64,000 bases of DNA, from NCBI GenBank assembly GCA_963801045.1, contig CAWDDC010000004.1, forward strand, positions 1,426,001 to 1,490,000, in the 5' to 3' direction. This document shows positions 42,721 to 51,072 of this stretch, piece after piece; position 1 is the stretch's first letter; the number at the start of each line of letters is the position of its first letter. The stretch comes from JACCWP01 sp963801045 (GTDB taxonomy: Bacteria; Actinomycetota; Actinomycetes; Propionibacteriales; Nocardioidaceae). A model generated the notes under the pieces. It was given only the letters and a program-made list of their open reading frames with translations. It had not been told where the DNA came from and ran no database searches. The translations under genes and the position numbers were made by a program.

Positions 42721-44060
42721 TCAGCTGGCGAGGGCGAGGTCGTGGAAGTGTGCCTCGACTCGGGACGTCTCGATCCGTAGCGGTGTGGGTGTGGGCGGTG
42801 GGCGGCCGATCCCGGGTGGTGGGCGGCCGATGCCGGGTGGTGGTCGGGTCTGGTAGCGGTGTGCGGTGGGGGTGGTGGTCCGGACGGTGCCGTCGGGGTC
42901 GAGCCGGGTCGCCCAGCCCGGGGTTTGCTTGGTGTAGGTGCAGGCCTCGCAGAGGCCTTGGCTGTTGGTGGCGGTGGTCGGGCCGCCGCGGGCCACCGCG
43001 ACCGGGTGGTCGATGTGTCGGATCGGGGCGTCGCACCACGGGGTGCGGCAGACCTGGTCGCGCACGAGCACGAACCGGCGCAGGGTGCCGTCGAAGCGGC
43101 GCCGGGTCGAGTCCATCGCCACCAACGCACCGCTGCCGGGTGCGGTGTAGAGCCGGCGCACCCACACCTTTGCTGGCTGGTCCGCGGGGATTCGGTTGTT
43201 GCGGAGCCAGTCGCGGACCTGCGGGGCGGGCAGTGGTCCGTAGCCGTCGAGGTGGGCCGGTTCGGGGTCCGCACCGGTCCGGCCGGAGGTGCCGAGCAGG
43301 GTGGTGTCGGTCATGACCAGGTGGATCTCGGCCGGGACCGCGTCGGCGGTGGTCTGGCCGGTGACCCGCTCGACCAGGGTGTCGGCCATGATCTGGCCCC
43401 GGCTGCGCGGGTCACCGCCGGCGCGCAGGGTGTCGGCGTGCCGGCTCAACGCGGCGTAGGCCGCGACCCCTTGCGGGGCCGGGCAGCAGCCCGGTCAGCT
43501 GGGTCATGGTGTCCGGCGCCGGCCGCAGCGTGACCCGCCGGTCCGCGGTCGCCTTGGCGGCCCGGTTGGTGGCCGCGTGCGGGTCCAGCCGGTAGCCGAT
43601 CCGGCGCGCTGCGGCCGGTGCTCGACGGACAGACACGCGGTCTCCCGCACCAGCACGGTGGCCCGCCACTCGCTGAGCGCTGGCCGTCTTCGAGCCCGGC
43701 CAGGGTGTGCGGCATCTCGTGCACCAACGCCTCGGCCAGCCCGAGGTGCTGGGCACCCTTGACCGGGCTGTCGCGGCGGGCCAGCGCGACCTGCGCGGCC
43801 ACCCCCCGACCGACCTCTCCCGCCGGCACCCCGGCCGCCCGCTGCGCGGCCCGCTGCCCGGCCGCGAACCCGGCCGTCACCCGGGCCTGCGCCGCCGCGA
43901 CCGCCGACTTCAGCTCCTCCAGACACCGGACCTGATCGACCAGCTCCGCCGCACCGTCGCTGCCGCCGACGGTGCCAGTCGCACCAAGGGTTCGCAGCGC
44001 GGCCGAGAACCCGACGACATCAGCCGCCGTCAGCACCCTCCCGGCGGCCTCTTCGATCAT
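42721..44060 (-). pseudogene. Decayed DUF222 / HNH endonuclease domain gene (13E12-type)
   Basis: The N-terminal DUF222 half (from ATG 44060, MIEEAAGRVLTAADVV to PHTLAGLEDG) and the C-terminal HNH half (CRTPWCDAPIRHIDHPVAVARGGPTTATN) belong together but lie in different frames. Breaks are near 43680 (ALSEWRATVLVRETACLSVEHR resumes in another frame), near 43615 (RIGYRLDPHAATNRAAK; about 25 codons appear missing) and near 43485 (YAALSRHADTLRAGG). Intact copies of this family are abundant in Nocardioidaceae and Micrococcales. The C-terminal 242-residue part is still open from 43449 to 42721 and could be made alone, though without the DUF222 domain. Several lesions make a sequencing error an unlikely sole cause. 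Confidence 0.85.
42801..42842 (-). repeat. 21-bp direct repeat near the 3' end of the HNH gene
   Basis: Two adjacent 21-bp copies differing at one base encode repeated PPPGIGR units in the Pro-rich tail. Confidence 0.75.
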
Positions 44061-44118
44061 GTGTTCGACACTAGCGCACCCCACCGACACTCGGTCGACA
44101 GAACGCCTCACCCGTCGC

Positions 44119-44793
44119 CTAGGGCGACGGGTGCTCGTGCGGGGCCAGCAGCCGACCGATCTCGTCCTCCTGCGCCTCCGCCGCCACCAGCAGCAGCTCG
44201 TCGCCGGCCTCGAGCGACCGGTCGGGCTCGGGCAGGTTGATGCCGCCGTCGCGCAGGATGGCCACCAGGGCCACGTCGATCGGCCACTGCACGTCGCGCA
44301 CCAGCCGGCCGACGAACGGCGAGTCCTCGGGCAGCGTGAGCTCGACCAGGTTCGCGTTGCCCTGACGGAAGGTGAACAGCCGGACCAGGTCGCCGACCGT
44401 CACTGCCTCCTCCACCAGCGCGGACAGCAGCCGCGGCGTCGACACCAGCACGTCGACGCCCCACGACTCGCTGAACAGCCACTCGTTGGCGGGGTGGTTG
44501 ACCCGGGCCACCGTGCGGGGCACCGCGAACTCGGTCTTGGCCAGCAGCGAGACCACCAGGTTGGCCTTGTCGTCACCGGTCGAGGCCACGACGACCTGGC
44601 AACGCTGCAGCCCGGCCTCCTCGAGCGACGACAGCTCGCACGCGTCCGCGAGCAACCACTCCGCGTCGGGCACCGACTGCGCCCGGATCGCCCGCGGGTC
44701 CTTGTCGATCAGCAGCACCTCGTGGCCGTTGTGCAGCAGCTCGCTCGCCACCGAGCGGCCCACCGCACCCGCACCAGCGATCGCGACCCGCAT
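44119..44793 (-). CDS. TrkA-family potassium uptake regulatory protein (RCK_N/RCK_C), second of two
   Basis: 224 residues. The Rossmann RCK_N domain opens MRVAIAGAGAVGRSVASELLHNGHEVLLIDKD (GxGxxG, binds NAD(H) or ATP), and an RCK_C domain follows (NLVELTLPEDSPFVGRLVRDVQWPIDVALVAILRDG). Equivalent to CeoC/TrkB of mycobacteria. It starts 1 base after the stop of the upstream partner, an obvious coupled pair. These proteins gate Trk/Ktr-type channels; a KimA-like permease lies divergently next door. Confidence 0.9.
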   Translation of the reverse strand: MRVAIAGAGAVGRSVASELLHNGHEVLLIDKDPRAIRAQSVPDAEWLLADACELSSLEEAGLQRCQVVVASTGDDKANLVVSLLAKTEFAVPRTVARVNHPANEWLFSESWGVDVLVSTPRLLSALVEEAVTVGDLVRLFTFRQGNANLVELTLPEDSPFVGRLVRDVQWPIDVALVAILRDGGINLPEPDRSLEAGDELLLVAAEAQEDEIGRLLAPHEHPSP

Positions 44794-44794
44794 C

Positions 44795-45457
44795 TCAGTG
44801 CTCCTCCGGCCCGGAGCCGAGTGTCGCGTGCACGTCCTCGGACTGCTCCTCGAGCATGAACAGGTTCAGCAGGTCACCCTCCTGGATGACGCTGTGGCGG
44901 GTCGGGATCAGCCCGGCGCCGAGCCGGGTCAGGAAGGCGACCCGGGCGCCGGTGCGGTCCTGCATCTCCATGACGGTGGCCCCGACCCAGCCCTCCGGCG
45001 CGGGGATCTCGTCCACCCGTACGGTGCCCGACGGGTCGCGCCACAGCGGCTCGGACTCGTCGGGCAGCAGCCGGCGCAGCACCCGGTCGGCCGCCCAGGT
45101 GACGGTCGCGACCGTCGGGATGCCGAGCCGCTCGTAGACCTCGGCGCGGCCGGGGTCGTAGATGCGTGCGACGACGTTCGTGATGCCGAACTGCTCCCGG
45201 GCGACCCGCGCCGAGATGATGTTGGAGTTGTCACCGCTGGAGACCGCGGCGAACGCAGCGGCCCGGTCGATGCCCGCTGCCTCCAGCACGTCGCGGTCGA
45301 AGCCGAAGCCGGTGACGGTGGTGCCCGAGAAGGCCGGCCCGAGCCGGCGGAACGCGTCGGGGTTGCTGTCGATCACGGCGACGCTGTGGTCTCGCGACTC
45401 GAGGCTGTGCGCCAGTGTCGAGCCGACCCGGCCGCAGCCCATGATCACGACGTGCAC
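44795..45457 (-). CDS. trkA: TrkA-family potassium uptake regulatory protein, first of two
   Basis: 220 residues. It has a nucleotide-binding MGCGRVGSTLAHSLESRDHSVAVIDSN motif and an RCK_C domain at the C-terminus (TVMEMQDRTGARVAFLTRLGAGLIPTRHSVIQEGDLLNLF). Equivalent to CeoB. The GTG at 45457 is the natural start: one residue before the strand beginning HVVIMGCG. The 83-base gap to the divergent permease gene should contain both promoters. Confidence 0.9.
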   Translation of the reverse strand: MHVVIMGCGRVGSTLAHSLESRDHSVAVIDSNPDAFRRLGPAFSGTTVTGFGFDRDVLEAAGIDRAAAFAAVSSGDNSNIISARVAREQFGITNVVARIYDPGRAEVYERLGIPTVATVTWAADRVLRRLLPDESEPLWRDPSGTVRVDEIPAPEGWVGATVMEMQDRTGARVAFLTRLGAGLIPTRHSVIQEGDLLNLFMLEEQSEDVHATLGSGPEEH

Positions 45458-45540
45458 GCTGCGAGACGCTACACGTCCGGCGGACCGCTGTGGCGCGGGC
45501 GGCCCGGGCCCGGGCCGCCCGGGGACTAGCATCGCCGGAC

Positions 45541-47757
45541 GTGGGACTCGCCGACACCGGCAAGCGGATCATTCTCGGCCGCAAGCTGCGCAGCACCCAG
45601 CTGGCCGAGACGCTGCTCCCCAAGCGGGTCGCGCTCCCGGTCTTCGCCAGCGACGCGCTGTCGTCGGTCGCGTACTCGCCGGACGAGATCTTCCTGGTGC
45701 TGTCGATGGCCGGGCTCTCCGCGTACGCGTTCTCCTGGAAGGTCGCCATCGCGGTCACCATCGTGATGGCGGCCGTCGTGCTCTCGTACCGGCAGAACGT
45801 GCAGGCGTACACCAGCGGCGGCGGCGACTACGAGGTCACGACGACCAACCTCGGCCCGATGTCCGGGTTGGGCGTCGGCAGCGCGCTGCTGGTCGACTAC
45901 GTGCTCACGGTCGCGGTGTCGATCTCGTCAGCCGCGCAGTACGCCGCGACCGCGATCTCTCCACTGGAGGGCCACCAGACCACGACCGCCGTCGCGGCCG
46001 TCCTGTTCCTGATGGCGATGAACCTGCGCGGCGTGCGCGAGTCCGGCACGGCGTTCGCGGTGCCGACCTACCTGTTCATGACTGCCATCCTCGGCATGGC
46101 GCTGTGGGGCTTCCTCCGCTACCTCGGGGGCGACCTCCCACTGGCCGACACCGCCGAGCTGCGGATCGAGCCCGAGGAGCAGTTCGCCGACGGGCTCACC
46201 GGCTTCGCGTTCGCGTTCCTGCTGCTGCGGGCGTTCTCGTCCGGGTGCGCCGCGCTGACCGGTGTCGAGGCGATCAGCAACGGGGTCCCGGCGTTCCGCA
46301 AGCCCAAGGGACGTAACGCCGCCGCCACCCTGCTGCTGCTCGGCGGGCTCGCGATCACGATGATCATGTCCGTCGTCATCCTCGCGAACCTGATGGACGT
46401 ACGGATCGCGGAGAACCCGGAGACCGACCTGCTGCAACCTAACGGCAACCCGGTGGGCGACGGCTACCACCAGGACCCGGTGATCGGGCAGCTCGCGGCT
46501 GGGATCTTCGACGACTTCGAGCTCGGCTTCTTCTTCGTCACCGCGGCGACCGGAGTGATCCTGGTGCTGGCGGCCAACACCGCCTACAACGGCTTCCCGG
46601 TGCTGAGCTCGATCCTCGCCCGGGACGGCTTCCTGCCTCGGCAGCTGCAGCTGCGCGGCGACCGACTCGCCTTCAGCAACGGCATCATCGCGCTGGCGGC
46701 GTTCGCGATCGTGCTCATCGTCGCCTTCGACGCGCAGGTCACCCGACTGATCCAGCTGTACATCGTCGGGGTGTTCGTCTCGTTCACCGCCAGCCAGGCC
46801 GGCATGATCCGGCACTGGAACCGGCTGCTGGCCACCGAGCGCGACCCGCGGGCCCGCACCCGGATGCTGCGCAGCCGCGCGATCAACGCCTTCGGCTTCA
46901 GCGTGACCGCCCTGGTCCTTGTCGTCGTGCTGGTGACCAAGTTCCTGTCGGGCGCGTGGATCGCGATCCTCGCGATGGCGGTCATCTTCGTGATGATGCG
47001 CGCCATCCGGCAGCACTACGACCGGCTGGCGATCGAGATCGAGGTCGACGAGTCCGACCAGGGCCTCCCCTCGCGGGTGCACGCGATCGTGCTGGTGTCC
47101 AAGCTGCACAAGCCGGCGATGCGTGCGCTGTCGTACGCCCGGGCGTCCCGGCCGAACGTCATCGAGGCGGTCTCGGTCGACACCGACCCGGACGCGACCA
47201 AGCGGCTGCTGGCCGAGTGGGACGCCCGGGAGATCCCGGTGTCGCTCAAGGTCCTGTCGTCGCCGTACCGGGAGATCATCCGGCCCGTCGTCAGCTACGT
47301 GCGCAGCATCCGGCGGGCCAGCCCGCGCGACATCGTCACGGTGTTCATCCCCGAGTACGTCGTGGGGCGATGGTGGGAGCAGCTGCTGCACAACCAGACC
47401 GCGCTGCGGCTCAAGGGCCGGCTGCTGTTCACGCCCGGCGTGATGGTGACGAGCGTGCCGTACCAGCTGCGCTCGTCGGCCGTCGCCGAGCGGCGCGCGG
47501 AGCGGGTGACGTACGCACCCGGTGACTCGCGGCGCGGGTACGTGCGCGAGCAGCCGCCGCCACCGCCAGCGCCGACCCAGCCTCCCGCGCCCACCCGGCC
47601 GCCCGCGCCGCCGTCGGACGTCTCGACCGACGCGTCGCCCGAGACGTCGAGCGACGAGCAGGCGCCGACCGCTCAGGACACCTCGATCATCAGGACGGGC
47701 GTGAAGCCCGGTCGCGCGTCCAACCGGACGGTGCGCCGCGACCGGGACAAGGAGTGA
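45541..47757 (+). CDS. APC-superfamily permease, KimA-like potassium/proton symporter
   Basis: 738 residues. About 12 transmembrane segments (residues about 30-500) with the APC start KRVALPVFASDALSSVAYSPDEIFLVL. The cytosolic C-terminal domain (RVHAIVLVSKLHKPAMRALSYARASRP through VVGRWWEQLLHNQTALRLKGRLLFTPGVMV) has the GRWWEQLLHNQTALRLK stretch seen in KimA-type proteins. The last 90 residues are Pro/Thr/Ser-rich and disordered. K+ import is inferred from similarity to KimA and from the two divergent TrkA genes. The GTG at 45541 is the first that fits the conserved N-terminal helix. Confidence 0.85.
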   Translation: MGLADTGKRIILGRKLRSTQLAETLLPKRVALPVFASDALSSVAYSPDEIFLVLSMAGLSAYAFSWKVAIAVTIVMAAVVLSYRQNVQAYTSGGGDYEVTTTNLGPMSGLGVGSALLVDYVLTVAVSISSAAQYAATAISPLEGHQTTTAVAAVLFLMAMNLRGVRESGTAFAVPTYLFMTAILGMALWGFLRYLGGDLPLADTAELRIEPEEQFADGLTGFAFAFLLLRAFSSGCAALTGVEAISNGVPAFRKPKGRNAAATLLLLGGLAITMIMSVVILANLMDVRIAENPETDLLQPNGNPVGDGYHQDPVIGQLAAGIFDDFELGFFFVTAATGVILVLAANTAYNGFPVLSSILARDGFLPRQLQLRGDRLAFSNGIIALAAFAIVLIVAFDAQVTRLIQLYIVGVFVSFTASQAGMIRHWNRLLATERDPRARTRMLRSRAINAFGFSVTALVLVVVLVTKFLSGAWIAILAMAVIFVMMRAIRQHYDRLAIEIEVDESDQGLPSRVHAIVLVSKLHKPAMRALSYARASRPNVIEAVSVDTDPDATKRLLAEWDAREIPVSLKVLSSPYREIIRPVVSYVRSIRRASPRDIVTVFIPEYVVGRWWEQLLHNQTALRLKGRLLFTPGVMVTSVPYQLRSSAVAERRAERVTYAPGDSRRGYVREQPPPPPAPTQPPAPTRPPAPPSDVSTDASPETSSDEQAPTAQDTSIIRTGVKPGRASNRTVRRDRDKE

Positions 47758-48944
47758 CACCCGAGGAACCGGAGTCACTGGTCGGTGCCGAGGCCGAGCT
47801 CGACGTCGGCCCGGTCGCGCACGGCGGGCACTTCGTGGCCCGGTGGGACGGACGGGTGGTCTTCGTCCGGCACAGCCTGCCGGGGGAGCGGGTGCGGGTG
47901 CGGGTCACCGAGGGCGACTCGTCCAGCCGGTTCCTGCGGGCCGACGCCGTCGACGTGCTGGCCGCCTCGGCCGACCGGGTCGAGGCGCCGTGCCCGTACG
48001 CCGGCCCAGGACGCTGTGGTGGGTGCGACTTCCAGCACGTCACGCCGCACCGGCAGCGCGCGCTGCTGGCCGACGTGGTGGCCGAGCAGCTGCAACGACT
48101 CGCAGGGTTGGAGGTCGCGGTGCGGGTCGAGCCGGTGCCGCCCGACGACCTCGGCTGGCGAACCCGGATGGGCTGGGCGGTGACGGCCGGCGGCCACGTG
48201 GGGTTGCGCCGGCACCGCTCGCACGACGTCGAGCCGGTCGACCGCTGCGTGATCGCCCGACCCGAGATCGCCGAGCCGCCCGCGGTACCTGCGGGTGCCG
48301 GTCGTGCCGACGTCGCCTGCTCGTCCACCGGCCAGCGGGCCGTGCTGGTCGACGGCCGGCGGGTCGAGGGGCCGGCGCACCTGGTTGAGCGGGTGCGTGG
48401 CCGCGCGCTGCGGGTGTCGGGCTCCGGGTTCTGGCAGGTGCACCCCGGCGCGGCCGGGACGCTCGTGGACGCGGTGCTCGCGCTCGGCGCCCCACGGCCC
48501 GGCGAGCGGGTGCTCGACCTGTACGCCGGGGTCGGCCTGTTCGCGGCGTTCCTCGGCGAGGCCGTGGGCGCGGACGGCAGCGTCGTCCTGGTGGAGGGCG
48601 ACCCCGGTGCGCTGCGCGACGCCCGCCGCAACCTGCACGACAGCCCCCAGGTGCGGATCGTGGCCGGCCGGGTCGACCACGCGCTGGACAGCGGTGGGTG
48701 CGGCGACACGGCCGACCTGGTCGTCCTCGACCCGCCGCGCACCGGTGCGCGGGCACCGGTCGTCCGCGGCATCGCGGCACTGCGGCCCGAGCGGGTCGTC
48801 TACGTCGCCTGCGACCCGGCGGCGCTCGCCCGCGACGTCGCCACGTTCGCCGAGGAGGGCTACCGGCTGGCCGAGCTGCGCGCGTACGCCCTGTTCCCGA
48901 TGACCCACCACGTCGAGTGCGTGGCCCTGCTCCGCCGACGGTGA
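47754..48944 (+). CDS. TRAM-domain class I SAM RNA methyltransferase (RumA/TrmA family)
   Basis: 396 residues. The N-terminal TRAM domain (residues about 10-65) has ELDVGPVAHGGHFVARWDGRVVFVRHSLPGERVRVRV. An [4Fe-4S] cluster is suggested by Cys80, Cys88, Cys91 and Cys165 (CPYAGPGRCGGCDFQH). The SAM site is RVLDLYAGVGLFAAFLG, and the catalytic Cys is in VYVACDPAALARD. Such enzymes make 5-methyluridine in rRNA or tRNA; the target position is not clear. The GTG overlaps the permease stop in the GTGA pattern, as in other actinobacteria. Confidence 0.9.
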   Translation: MTPEEPESLVGAEAELDVGPVAHGGHFVARWDGRVVFVRHSLPGERVRVRVTEGDSSSRFLRADAVDVLAASADRVEAPCPYAGPGRCGGCDFQHVTPHRQRALLADVVAEQLQRLAGLEVAVRVEPVPPDDLGWRTRMGWAVTAGGHVGLRRHRSHDVEPVDRCVIARPEIAEPPAVPAGAGRADVACSSTGQRAVLVDGRRVEGPAHLVERVRGRALRVSGSGFWQVHPGAAGTLVDAVLALGAPRPGERVLDLYAGVGLFAAFLGEAVGADGSVVLVEGDPGALRDARRNLHDSPQVRIVAGRVDHALDSGGCGDTADLVVLDPPRTGARAPVVRGIAALRPERVVYVACDPAALARDVATFAEEGYRLAELRAYALFPMTHHVECVALLRRR

Positions 48945-49020
48945 CGTCGCCCGCGGACGCAGAACGGGTGTTTCGGGCGTTACCCGATTGTGCTGGACGA
49001 GCAGCCGCCACGGTGAATAC

Positions 49021-49035
49021 GTTGTCGCCGACAAC
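49021..49035. promoter_or_regulatory. Perfect palindrome upstream of the xylose ABC operon, candidate ROK operator
   Basis: GTTGTCG and CGACAAC flank a single central C, 65 bases before the binding-protein start. Its position in the operon leader and the ROK regulator inside the operon point to a repressor site; I cannot test binding. Confidence 0.55.
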
Positions 49036-49099
49036 AATTACCGCGGCATGACCGGCAGGTGTCCCCTGCCCGTCCCGTCGCGTCGAGGAGGCGATCTGT

Positions 49100-50182
49100 G
49101 TGAAGCGGATGCGATACCTGGCAGCAGTGGCCGCGGTGGTCTGCGCGTCCGGCACCCTGGCTGCCTGCGGCAGTGACGACGACGGTGGCGGCGACAGCGG
49201 CAGCGGCGACGACGCCGTCAAGAAGGTCGGCGTGATCCTGCCCGACACCGAGTCGTCGGTGCGGTGGGAGTCGGCCGACCGGCCCGCGCTCGAGGCGGCC
49301 TTCGACGCGGCGGGTGTCGAGTACGACATCCAGAACGCGCAGGGCGACGCCGAGCAGATGCAGACCATCGCCGACCAGATGATCACCGAGGACGTCAGCG
49401 TGCTCGCGATCGTCAACCTGGACTCCGAGTCCGGCAAGGCGATCCAGGACAAGGCCGCCGACGCCGGCGTGGCCACCATCGACTACGACCGCCTGACGCT
49501 GGGCGGCAGCGCCGAGTACTACGTGTCGTACGACAACGTGGTCGTCGGCGAGCAGCAGGGCCAGGGCCTTGCCGACTGCCTCGGCGACAAGCCGGCCAAC
49601 ATCGCGTTCCTCAACGGTTCGCCCACCGACAACAACGCGACGCTCTTCGCCGAGGGTGCGCACAGCGTGCTCGACCCGATGGAGCAGTACACGCAGGTGG
49701 ACGAGCAGGCGGTTCCCGACTGGGACAACGCGCAGGCGGCCACGATCTTCGAGCAGATGTACACCGAGGCCAACGGTGAGATCGACGGAGTGCTCGCGGC
49801 CAACGACGGCCTGGGCAACGCGGCGATCTCCATCCTGCGCAAGAACGGCACCGCGGGCGAGGTCCCGGTGACCGGGCAGGACGCCACCGTCCAGGGTCTG
49901 CAGAACATCATGGAGGGCACCCAGTGCATGACGGTCTACAAGTCCGCCACGCAGGAGGCCAACGCGCTGGCCGACCTGGCCATCGCGCTGCTCAACGACG
50001 AGGAGGCCCAGACCACCGGCACCGTCAACGACGGCGAGCGTGACGTCCCGTCGGTGCTGCTGACACCGGTCTCCGTCACCGCTGACAACGTCAGCGAGGT
50101 CGTCGAGGACGGCGGAGTATCGGCCGAGGAGCTGTGCGCCGGCGACTTCGCCGACGACTGCGAGAAGGCCGGCATCTCCTGA
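49100..50182 (+). CDS. xylF: Xylose-type sugar ABC transporter substrate-binding lipoprotein
   Basis: 360 residues. Signal peptide with lipobox GTLAAC (Cys23), then a Gly/Asp/Ser tether, then a Peripla_BP_4 fold. VSVLAIVNLDSESGKAIQDKA, then IDYDRLTLGGSAEYYVSYDNVVVGEQQGQGL, and IAFLNGSPTDNNATLF match XylF/ChvE-type xylose-binding proteins. It should capture a pentose outside the cell and deliver it to the permease. It is first in a four-gene operon that includes the ATPase, permease and ROK regulator. A perfect palindrome lies 65 bases upstream. The GTG at 49100 has GGAGG 15-19 bases upstream, a bit long. Confidence 0.88.
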   Translation: MKRMRYLAAVAAVVCASGTLAACGSDDDGGGDSGSGDDAVKKVGVILPDTESSVRWESADRPALEAAFDAAGVEYDIQNAQGDAEQMQTIADQMITEDVSVLAIVNLDSESGKAIQDKAADAGVATIDYDRLTLGGSAEYYVSYDNVVVGEQQGQGLADCLGDKPANIAFLNGSPTDNNATLFAEGAHSVLDPMEQYTQVDEQAVPDWDNAQAATIFEQMYTEANGEIDGVLAANDGLGNAAISILRKNGTAGEVPVTGQDATVQGLQNIMEGTQCMTVYKSATQEANALADLAIALLNDEEAQTTGTVNDGERDVPSVLLTPVSVTADNVSEVVEDGGVSAEELCAGDFADDCEKAGIS

Positions 50183-50275
50183 GCCGGTGCTGAACCGGCC
50201 GTGAACCGGGCCGGGGTCGGCGTCGCCCAAGACGCCGGCCCCGGGCCGCCGACCACGTCTCGCCAGGAGGCCGTC

Positions 50276-51058
50276 GTGACCGATCCGTCGCCGCTGCTGG
50301 AGCTGCGCGGCATCAACAAGAGCTTCGGTGCCGTGCACGTGCTGCACGACGTGGACCTGAAGGTCTACCCGGGACAGGTCACGGCGCTGGTCGGCGACAA
50401 CGGGGCCGGCAAGTCGACGCTGGTCAAGGCCGTCGCCGGCATCTACCCGATCGACAGCGGCGAGTACTTCTTCGAGGGCGAGCCACGGGTGATCCACGGT
50501 CCGCGCGACGCCGCCGCACTGGGCATCGAGATCGTCTACCAGGACCTCGCGCTCTGCGACAACCTCGACATCGTCCAGAACATGTTCCTCGGCCGGGAGG
50601 AGCGCCGCGGGCTCGTCCTGGACGAGGCGGACATGGAGGAGAAGGCGCGCAGCACGCTGGCCTCGTTGTCGGTCCGCACCGTCAAGTCGGTGCGGCAGAG
50701 CGTCGCGAGCCTGTCGGGTGGCCAGCGGCAGACCGTGGCGATCGCCAAGGCCGTGCTGTGGAACTCCCGGGTGGTGCTGCTGGACGAGCCGACCGCCGCG
50801 CTGGGCGTCGCTCAGACCCGGCAGGTGCTCGACCTGGTGCGCCGGCTGGCCGACCAGGGACTGGGCGTGCTGCTGATCTCGCACAACATGGTCGACGTGC
50901 TCGAGGTCGCCGACCGCATCACCGCGCTGTTCCTCGGCCGGGTCGCGGCCGACGTCCCCGCCGCCGACGTCAACCACAGCCAGGTCGTCGAGCTGATCAC
51001 TGCCGGCCGCTCCGGCACGCTCGGCATCTCGCCTTCGACCGCCGACCAGTCGGCCTGA
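50276..51058 (+). CDS. xylG: Sugar ABC transporter ATP-binding protein, single ABC module
   Basis: 260 residues. Walker A GDNGAGKST, Q-loop YQDLALCDNLDIVQNMFLGRE, signature LSGGQRQTVAIAKAV, Walker B VVLLDEPTAALG, switch His in LISHN. The family partner in E. coli (XylG) is a tandem of two modules of about 500 residues; here only one is present, as in FrcA-like systems and many actinobacterial relatives. The GTG at 50276 has a perfect AGGAGG ribosome-binding site. It should form a homodimer energising the XylH-like permease. Confidence 0.9.
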   Translation: MTDPSPLLELRGINKSFGAVHVLHDVDLKVYPGQVTALVGDNGAGKSTLVKAVAGIYPIDSGEYFFEGEPRVIHGPRDAAALGIEIVYQDLALCDNLDIVQNMFLGREERRGLVLDEADMEEKARSTLASLSVRTVKSVRQSVASLSGGQRQTVAIAKAVLWNSRVVLLDEPTAALGVAQTRQVLDLVRRLADQGLGVLLISHNMVDVLEVADRITALFLGRVAADVPAADVNHSQVVELITAGRSGTLGISPSTADQSA

Positions 51059-51072
51059 GACGGGGGGATGCC

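Noticed and set aside
47560..47660. Pro/Thr-rich repeats at the end of the KimA-like permease
   Set aside because: Ordinary disordered tail; the repeats are degenerate and explained by the coding sequence.
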